From: Croceibacterium segetis
GTDB lineage: Bacteria; Pseudomonadota; Alphaproteobacteria; Sphingomonadales; Sphingomonadaceae
DNA: 32,587 nucleotides
Assembly (NCBI RefSeq): GCF_011320115.1
Contig: NZ_JAANOZ010000023.1
Location: forward strand, 1-32,587
Direction of reading: 5' to 3'
Notes under the pieces: generated by a model
Told to the model about the DNA's origin: nothing
Database searches by the model: none
Seen by the model: the letters and a program-made list of their open reading frames with translations, nothing else
Program-made: the position numbers and the translations under genes
Shown here: positions 27,611-32,587 of the stretch, in pieces
Layout of the letters: every line of letters begins with the position of its first letter
Position numbering within the stretch: position 1 is the first letter of the stretch

Positions 27611-27700
27611 GGAGAGGTGCCGGAGTGGTCGATCGGGGCAGTCTCGAAAACTGTTGAGCTCGTAAGGGTTCCGAGGGTTCGAATCCCTCCCTCTCCGCCA
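27611..27700 (+). tRNA. tRNA-Ser (anticodon CGA)
   Basis: Acceptor stem GGAGAGG pairs with CCTCTCC before G and an encoded CCA. The T arm is GAGGG-TTCGAAT-CCCTC. The anticodon stem GCAGT/ACTGT encloses loop CTCGAAA, giving anticodon CGA for UCG codons, and there is a long variable arm, as in all class II serine tRNAs. Serine tRNAs are common integration sites; no second copy of its 3' end was seen in the window. Confidence 0.97.
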
Positions 27701-27939
27701 ATATACGTTGATCTTGTTGGTGTTTTTTACGAATCAGGGTCACGGTTCCCATAACTGCTCCCCGATAGAGGCCGCGCTAGTGCGCTCAGCGACGGCCGAT
27801 CTGCTTGGAACGACTTCAGATCGCGGTGAGCAACTTCAGGGTGAGGCGCCCTCTGGCTGAAGGTGATCGCGATCCGGAACTCTCCCGCCAATTCTATGCT
27901 TTTCGCACGAACGGCCAAATGCTGTGTCTGATCACCGCC
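27701..27939. other. Non-coding gap after tRNA-Ser
   Basis: About 240 bases with a TGTTTTTTA run at 27719-27728 just after the tRNA, which could end its transcript. I see no convincing reading frame; a short plus-strand frame at 27805-28005 has no family resemblance and runs into the methyltransferase gene. Confidence 0.4.
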
Positions 27940-28755
27940 TCAGTTGATCTTCTGAAAGACAAACTCGCAGCAGCCGGTGCCGAAGGCGCCGATACCGAAC
28001 GGTAAGGGGAATTCCCTGTACGGCTCGAAGCCGAGCGGTTCGATATGCGCCTTGATCTCGGCGGGCGTGGCGGATTCGTAAGGGTAGCCGCCGAGCCAGT
28101 CGTGAACGTCGGTGTGGAAATTCATGCCGCGCGAGGTCTTGTAGGCCCTGATGGTCCGCAAGGGGTTCTTTCCGGTGACGACCATGCGCGCAATGTATGC
28201 GGCCTTGTAGAGCATCCGGGCGAGCCAACGAAGCGGACCTGGCGCGGCGGTATAGAGCCGCTTCTCGACGCGCCACGCACCGCACATCGGGGTCTTTTGG
28301 TAGAGCGCGATGGCGAACAATCCGCCCGGCTTGACGAACTGCGCCGCCTTCTCGACCGCGTCCCACATCGCCCCGGTGTGGTGGAGGACGCCCCACGAAT
28401 AGACGATGTCGAAGGTGCCGAGCACGGCAGGGTCGGCATCGAAAATGCTGAGCCGTTCGGCGCGGGCGTTGGGGCAATAGTAAAGCTGCTTTTCGGCGGC
28501 GCGGACGCTCTTGGGGTCGATGTCGATCGCCACGACTTCCTTGGCGCCAAGTTGCACGGCAGCCAGCGAATGAATGCCCGAACCACAACCGATGTCGAGG
28601 AAACTGGAACCCTCGATGCGCTCCCTCGGCAGCAATTTGAGAAGGCCACGGGCGGCTTCCTCGATTGCGCCTTCGTCCACGTAGTGAAGGAACTGCGTCC
28701 AGTTTTCGCCGAACTCGAAATGGGTGTCGAGCGAGCGGAGCGTGTCAGTAGCCAT
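27940..28755 (-). CDS. Class I SAM-dependent methyltransferase
   Basis: A 271-aa protein from ATG 28755 with AAAGG upstream; the frame is open to 28947 but the fold begins at LDTHFEFGENWTQFLHYVDE. Motif I is FLDIGCGSGIHSLAAVQLGA (52-71), the acidic motif is VVAIDIDPKS and the post-motif YSWGVLHHTGAMW is typical of small-molecule methyltransferases. A C-terminal region (about 190-240) with GGYPYESATPAEIKAHIEPL is seen in class I enzymes linked to glycan or lipid modification. The substrate is not predictable. It probably forms a two-gene operon with the next methyltransferase. Confidence 0.88.
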   Translation of the reverse strand: MATDTLRSLDTHFEFGENWTQFLHYVDEGAIEEAARGLLKLLPRERIEGSSFLDIGCGSGIHSLAAVQLGAKEVVAIDIDPKSVRAAEKQLYYCPNARAERLSIFDADPAVLGTFDIVYSWGVLHHTGAMWDAVEKAAQFVKPGGLFAIALYQKTPMCGAWRVEKRLYTAAPGPLRWLARMLYKAAYIARMVVTGKNPLRTIRAYKTSRGMNFHTDVHDWLGGYPYESATPAEIKAHIEPLGFEPYREFPLPFGIGAFGTGCCEFVFQKIN

Positions 28756-28883
28756 GCGCGCCTTTATCAAGAGGTTACCGCAAACGCCACCACCCAATGC
28801 GGCCCCATCGGCGAGATGACGGGCGAGGCCCGGCCATGATCGACCCAACGGAACACCAGCGACGCAATCGTGGCCAGCGTTCT

Positions 28884-29579
28884 CTATTCGATGAAGTGAT
28901 GCTTGCGCAGCAGCAGCATCGCGTCGGCGGCGTGGTCGGCCAACCATGGCGTGCGAGCGACCAGCCTCTCAATCGGCAGCGCGGCGCCGCCGCAAAGGCG
29001 CTGCAAACCTGCCGGGATCAGGAAATGCCGGCGGCAGTCGAGCAACTCGAAACCGTGGCAACGATCCAGAACGGACTTCAGCGTCGTGCGTCTGTAGTGC
29101 AGTTTCCCGGACAGCGAGACGAGGAACGAATTGAGCTGCCCCACCGCTTGCGAATGGTCGCTCAGTTGCAGGATCAGCAACCCACCGGGGCGAAGGCTGC
29201 GGTAAGCCGCATCGAGCGTGCGGGCGGTGTCGTCAACGTGGGCCAGCACACCGATGCACAGCGCAATGTCGTGCGCCTCGGGCTCTACGGCGTGGAGGTC
29301 GGCGCAAACGTAGCGGGCGCGCTTGCCAAACCTTCGACGCGCGACCTCGATCATGCCGGGGGAACTGTCCACGAGCGTCAGGGAACCATGCAGGGCTTCG
29401 CTGATCGAACCATCCCCGCAGCCGAGGTCGATAATTCGCTTGCCCGCCGTGTCTCCGAGTATGTCCGCGACCAGTTCGGCGCGGAGTTTGACCCGGTGGT
29501 TGCGGCGCAGATAACGCGCCGGTTTGCTGAAATAGGTCTGCGCCCGAGTTTCCCGCGCGCTTTGCGGAAGGGTTGCCAT
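28884..29579 (-). CDS. Class I SAM-dependent methyltransferase (second)
   Basis: A 231-aa protein: conserved opening TYFSKPARYLRRNHRVKLRA, motif I RIIDLGCGDGSISEALHGSL (48-67), DSSPGMIEVARRRFG, LCIGVLAHVDD, SLRPGGLLILQLSD. It is not closely related to the first methyltransferase. It starts with ATG 29579, preceded by AAAGGG. The end of the gene (last about 63 codons) is duplicated in a decayed form at 29692-29880. The gap to the first methyltransferase (28756-28883) shows no terminator. Confidence 0.88.
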   Translation of the reverse strand: MATLPQSARETRAQTYFSKPARYLRRNHRVKLRAELVADILGDTAGKRIIDLGCGDGSISEALHGSLTLVDSSPGMIEVARRRFGKRARYVCADLHAVEPEAHDIALCIGVLAHVDDTARTLDAAYRSLRPGGLLILQLSDHSQAVGQLNSFLVSLSGKLHYRRTTLKSVLDRCHGFELLDCRRHFLIPAGLQRLCGGAALPIERLVARTPWLADHAADAMLLLRKHHFIE

Positions 29580-30049
29580 AACCCTTTATAGAACACAGAA
29601 TCCAGCGCGACGGAATATCGGGAGATGTCGCGCGAGACCCGGCCCTGTTCGACTCTACCGAACACCTGCGACACGGTCCTGCCAGCGTTCCCTAGGCAGT
29701 GAAGCGCTGCTTGCGCCGCAGCATCGCGTCAGCGGCGTGGCGGGCCAGTCAAGGCGTCCGGACAACCATCCCCTCTATTGGCCGCACAGTGCTTCCGCAA
29801 TGGCGGTTCAGGCCGGCCGGGATCAGGAAATGGCGGCGTTAGTCAACCAACTCGAAACCGTGGCAACGATCCACAACGCAGGTCGATCGAGCACTCTGAG
29901 GCGCGTCACACATCAAGTCCGCTGCAATCTCCACGGGCGCTCAGCCTCACTCCTAAGTAACTTATCCTATATCAGCTTAGCGGTCTCAGGTGCGAGAGAT
30001 ACGTACTGCATCGAAGGCCAGTGGAATCTGACGAGATGGGAAGCGAGTC
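29580..30049. other. 470-bp region with no intact gene
   Basis: Contains the upstream region of the second methyltransferase (29580-29691), the decayed gene fragment at 29692-29880, and an AT-richer stretch (about 29950-29985, CTTATCCTATATCAGCTTAG) that could hold the promoter of the outer-membrane protein. Nothing else is apparent. Confidence 0.6.
29692..29880 (-). pseudogene. Decayed duplicate of the 3' end of the second methyltransferase
   Basis: Minus-strand translation gives VVDRCHGFELVD, stop, RRHFLIPAGLNRHCG, VRPIE, VVRTP, stop, LARHAADAML, ending RRKQRFTA and TAG. This aligns residue by residue with the last 63 residues of the protein at 28884-29579 (DRCHGFELLDCRRHFLIPAG, VARTPWLADHAADAMLL). 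Two in-frame stops and one codon deletion show that it is dead. Weak similarity may extend to about 29915. The N-terminal two thirds, including the SAM motif, is absent. Confidence 0.85.
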
Positions 30050-30898
30050 TTGTTCAAGCTTGCGGTTCTGATTGCTCTTGGTTTGTCGATGGTTGGCGGC
30101 GTGGCTCACGCCGAGCGCGGCAACTTCCGAGTGTCCGTCGGAGCCGAACGAAGCACCGAGAAGCTCGACGTCGACGGTGCGCTGCTGGGTTCTCTGGCCC
30201 CTCGAACCGATTTCCACAGCGTGTCGGAAGACGACCGTTACACGCCGTACTTTGGTGTCGACTACGAACAGCCGCTCGGAACAAGCCTATTCGTTGGCGC
30301 CGAAGTACATCTCACGGTCGGCAGCTCACAGCAGACACTTTCCGCCGATGCGAGCACCACCGTGGTCTATAGGGCCCAGATTTGCTATCCTCGTTTCGGC
30401 CATCCTGTTGCCCCGTGCGAATGGGGCGTGCCGGATTTCATGACCGCCACATACACCGAACAGCAGAAACTCGACCTATCGGTCAAAAGCGGGCCCGCCG
30501 TTTCCTCGATATTCAAAGCAGGGTTCGTTGCAGGACCGCTGCGAGCTTGGATAGGGGGCGGCCCGGCGGTGCAGTGGCTGCGTATGTCCTACAGTCTTCC
30601 GGAGCTCTACACTGTGAAGGGTCCTCTCAAACCGGTCCACCTGTTCACCGACCCAAGTCCGTTGTTTCCGCCGAGCATGATACTGTCGGCCGAAAGCCGC
30701 AAGGACACCGTCACGCGACTAGGCGGGACTTTGGCGGCTGGTCTCGCCGACCAGCTTACAAAGCGCCTTTCGGTGTCGGCTCGATATGCCTTTGCCGATT
30801 ACGGAACGGTGACGCTGAACCCCACGGCTAGGCTCGGAGCCACTACAATCAAGAGCAAGACAAAGTCGGTTGCCGTCGCATTGGACTACGCCTTCTAG
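30050..30898 (+). CDS. Predicted outer-membrane beta-barrel protein
   Basis: A 282-aa product with a signal peptide (FKLAVLIALGLSMVGGVAHA) and a mature part of alternating-residue strands (GNFRVSVGAERST, YFGVDYEQPLGTSLFVGAEV, RLGGTLAAGLADQLTKRLSV). It ends with the C-terminal signature SVAVALDYAF (terminal Phe), the BamA-recognition signal of outer-membrane proteins. Size fits an eight-stranded OmpW/opacity-type barrel. Two cysteines lie in one loop (ICYPRFGHPVAPCE). The start is TTG 30050 with GGGAAG upstream; no ATG or GTG is available upstream in frame. Base composition is lower in GC than the housekeeping region. Confidence 0.72.
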   Translation: MFKLAVLIALGLSMVGGVAHAERGNFRVSVGAERSTEKLDVDGALLGSLAPRTDFHSVSEDDRYTPYFGVDYEQPLGTSLFVGAEVHLTVGSSQQTLSADASTTVVYRAQICYPRFGHPVAPCEWGVPDFMTATYTEQQKLDLSVKSGPAVSSIFKAGFVAGPLRAWIGGGPAVQWLRMSYSLPELYTVKGPLKPVHLFTDPSPLFPPSMILSAESRKDTVTRLGGTLAAGLADQLTKRLSVSARYAFADYGTVTLNPTARLGATTIKSKTKSVAVALDYAF

Positions 30899-30960
30899 CT
30901 AGTCTCGATCCTTCGGGCCGGTTGTGCCTGGCAGGGTCGAGCCTTTACCCGACCAGGGTA

Positions 30961-31012
30961 TGTCCGCAATGGGTCGAAGGCGGCTGGTGCGCTGTGGGTG
31001 GAAAGCGGACAT
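30961..31012. repeat. Two adjacent copies of a roughly 26-bp palindromic repeat
   Basis: First copy from 30961 begins TGTCCGCAATGGGTCGAAGG. Second copy ends GGGTGGAAAGCGGACA at about 31012. The full unit has arms TGTCCGC and GCGGACA around a GGGTGG/C core. The same unit recurs at 31636-31661 and 32451-32476. Confidence 0.7.
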
Positions 31013-31087
31013 TCGCTTACCCGGCAACGTGCGGTGAACCTAGTTGCCACCGGCGCGTTGTCTCCTTGCTCATGCACAGGAGAGGTT

Positions 31088-31645
31088 ATGGAGCATCAGG
31101 AGCCTAAGCCGATGATGGGGTGGGGCAAGTTCGCAGCGATGATCGCCGTTTCGACGGCGATCATGTTTCCGCTGATGTACCAGCTCGTCTATGAGTGGGA
31201 CCACGCGATGTTCAGCCTCAACCGGCTAGTCGCCTCGCTGGTGATGGGCTGCGTGATGACCGGGGTGATGCTCGTCTTTATGTGGCCGATGTACCGGGGG
31301 GTGACGACCAAGGTCGTCGTGCTGGCTGCCGCGCTGGTCGGCGCGGTGGCGCTGCTGGCGGTCAACCGCAGCCAGGCGCTGATCGCCGACACGGCGTTCA
31401 TGCGCTCGATGATCCCGCACCACTCGATCGCCATCAACAACGCCCGCAAGGCGACGATCACCGATCCGCGTGTGCGCAAGCTGGCCGACGGCATCATCGA
31501 GGCGCAAGTGCGCGAAATCGCCGAGATGAAGGCGCTGATCGCCGACATCGACGCGCATGGCAGCCGCGGGACTACTGCACTCCCGCCGAGAACGGCGGAG
31601 GTCACGCCCAATATGTGGCCGGAGATCGAAGAGGCTGTCCGATAA
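31088..31645 (+). CDS. DUF305 membrane protein
   Basis: A 185-aa inner-membrane protein with three hydrophobic segments (about 14-34, 46-68, 74-92) and a C-terminal DUF305 domain: [20 protein letters not shown] (101-120, with the conserved M-x-x-HH), then [23 protein letters not shown]305 proteins are ferritin-like and often lie in metal-stress loci, but no metal genes are visible here. ATG 31088 has AGGAGAGG upstream; longer starts (30998) have none. The stop codon lies inside a dispersed repeat copy. Confidence 0.87.
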   Translation: MEHQEPKPMMGWGKFAAMIAVSTAIMFPLMYQLVYEWDHAMFSLNRLVASLVMGCVMTGVMLVFMWPMYRGVTTKVVVLAAALVGAVALLAVNRSQALIADTAFMRSMIPHHSIAINNARKATITDPRVRKLADGIIEAQVREIAEMKALIADIDAHGSRGTTALPPRTAEVTPNMWPEIEEAVR

Positions 31646-31661
31646 GGGTGGAAAGCGGACG
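31636..31661. repeat. Dispersed 26-bp palindromic repeat overlapping the end of the DUF305 gene
   Basis: TGTCCGATAAGGGTGG, then AAAGCGGACG. Arms TGTCCG/CGGAC(G) are inverted. The DUF305 TAA (31643-31645) is within the unit, so the last codons (V-R) are encoded by the repeat. Confidence 0.75.
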
Positions 31662-31743
31662 TTGCGGGGGTTAGGCTAGACCAGCGGATCGGGAACACAT
31701 CTATTCGGTCCCTCGGAGCGCGCCCATTTGATTGTGAGTGACG

Positions 31744-32388
31744 ATGGCCACACTCAACCAAGCGTTCGCAGATCCTAATCCTTCGGTTCGGCTCAATGCT
31801 GCTCTCAAGGCAGGCATAAATCCGTCGTTACTTCACCTCGACACCCTGCTGGAGCAATGCGCTGTCGAGCCTGACTTTCAAGTTCGTGAAATGCTCACTT
31901 GGGCGCTGATCCGCCTGCCTGCTGAGATTGTCGTGCCCAAGTTGATTGGCGAGTTGTCGCGCAAAGAAGCGCAAGCCCGCGGCCAGGCACTCCACACTTT
32001 ATCCAAGTTTCGGGACCCGTCAGCATGGCAGGCGGTCGCGGCGATGCTTGATGATGAAGATGAGCGAGTGATGCGGACAGCGTGGTATGCCTCCGTGGCT
32101 CTTGTTCCGGAGGGTCAGCGCAAATGGCTGGCAGAAAAGCTGGCGTCTCGCCTTGGAAGTGGAGACGAAGAAACTCAGCTCAGCTTGAGTCGAGCCATTG
32201 TTGGATTGGGGCACGAAGCTTCCATGCCCATTCTTGGGACTGCAATTAGGCGCGGCGACGACGACACTCGAGTGCATGCGTTAGCTACCGAGCGGCTGTT
32301 TCATGATCCGAACGTGGGGTTCGCTATCTCCCTCAAGGCCGCTCGCAAGCAAGTCGCCTTGGGCCAGACAAGGTCCTCCAAAGGATGA
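31744..32388 (+). CDS. HEAT-repeat-like protein, unknown function
   Basis: A 214-aa protein made of helical repeats: PSVRLNAALKAGI, FQVREMLTWALIRLPAEIVV, ARGQALHTLSKFRDPSAWQA, ERVMRTAWYASVALVPEGQ, ETQLSLSRAIVGLGHEASMP, DTRVHALATERLF. These look like HEAT/PBS-lyase-type repeats of about 30 residues. No enzymatic motif is visible; protein binding is likely. ATG 31744 is used; a GTG six bases earlier is in frame. GC is visibly lower and codons such as CTT, TTG and GAT are commoner than in the housekeeping genes, so horizontal origin is possible. Confidence 0.75.
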   Translation: MATLNQAFADPNPSVRLNAALKAGINPSLLHLDTLLEQCAVEPDFQVREMLTWALIRLPAEIVVPKLIGELSRKEAQARGQALHTLSKFRDPSAWQAVAAMLDDEDERVMRTAWYASVALVPEGQRKWLAEKLASRLGSGDEETQLSLSRAIVGLGHEASMPILGTAIRRGDDDTRVHALATERLFHDPNVGFAISLKAARKQVALGQTRSSKG

Positions 32389-32450
32389 TGTCGGCGCCGA
32401 CCTGAAGCTGGCCAGAGGCTGCTCTGATGGCTCGCGTCATTTTGTACTGA

Positions 32451-32476
32451 TGTCCGCAATGGGTGGTTAGCGGACG
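32451..32476. repeat. Dispersed 26-bp palindromic repeat
   Basis: TGTCCGCAATGGGTGG followed by TTAGCGGACG. Same length and arms as the copy at 31636-31661. It sits between the HEAT-repeat gene and the gene at the window end. Confidence 0.75.
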
Positions 32477-32533
32477 GAACATCGAGGCTAGTCGGTGAGC
32501 CGGGCGGGCAGAGTTGCAAGGGAGGCCGCTTCA

Positions 32534-32587
32534 ATGCAAACTGGCGAACTGATCGTAAAGCGGAGGCAGGGCCTTGCTGATCGAACG
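32534..32587 (+). CDS. Start of an unidentified gene (window edge)
   Basis: ATG 32534 is preceded by GGGAGG at nine bases and opens an uninterrupted frame to the end of the window, 18 codons (MQTGELIVKRRQGLADRT). Too short to identify. The ribosome-binding site makes it a plausible real start. Confidence 0.45.
   Translation, partial: MQTGELIVKRRQGLADRT

Noticed and set aside
27805-28005. 66-codon plus-strand frame after tRNA-Ser
   Set aside because: No ribosome-binding site or family resemblance, and it overlaps the end of a clear methyltransferase.

Overview
The window comes from a GC-rich alphaproteobacterium, most likely a member of the Sphingomonadales. The basis is protein content: a GcrA cell-cycle regulator, the gene order rimP-nusA-ylxR-infB-rbfA-truB-rpsO-pnp, alphaproteobacterial forms of IF-2 and NusA, and an hspQ-type gene. 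No species can be named from sequence reading alone.

Positions 1-12452 (minus strand) hold a long translation and RNA-metabolism operon, read from high to low coordinates: sufE, rimP, nusA, a YlxR-type RNA-binding protein, infB, a DUF1697 protein, rbfA, thymidine kinase, a membrane M50 protease, a DUF2239 protein, truB, rpsO and pnp. The pnp gene is cut by the window edge. Most junctions overlap or are only a few bases apart. Exceptions are a hairpin plus U-run after rpsO and a 13-bp-arm inverted repeat between the protease and DUF2239 genes.

Positions 12477-18009 are the most unusual part. A phage-shock (Psp) module has pspF on the plus strand. Divergent from it is an operon that starts at a near-perfect sigma-54 promoter and runs through a 56-aa membrane peptide, pspA, pspB and pspC. 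It then continues without a break into nine tandem small genes (79-112 aa). Each encodes one N-terminal membrane segment, a charged coiled coil and, in eight of the nine, a shared C-terminal motif (RVxVLERIxTDxG, then IExLRD). The motif resembles the PspB coiled coil and the C-terminal tail of PspC. I read this as an expanded family of minimal PspB/PspC-like membrane adaptors under PspF/sigma-54 control. I know of no described precedent, but I could not search for one.

Positions 18148-27446 hold ordinary chromosomal and accessory genes: a small secreted protein, leuC without leuD, a GFA-type zinc protein, a GlcG-like secreted protein, two short-chain dehydrogenases, a Rv2258c-like methyltransferase, an aromatic-acid-type MFS transporter, gcrA (convergent with the transporter through an 18-bp palindrome covering both stop codons), an ABC-2 permease without its ATPase, and hspQ.

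Positions 27611-32587 begin with tRNA-Ser(CGA) and look more mosaic. There are two SAM methyltransferases, a decayed duplicate of the end of the second one, a beta-barrel-like outer-membrane protein, a DUF305 membrane protein, a HEAT-repeat-like protein of different codon use, four copies of a roughly 26-bp imperfect palindromic repeat, and the start of a gene that leaves the window.
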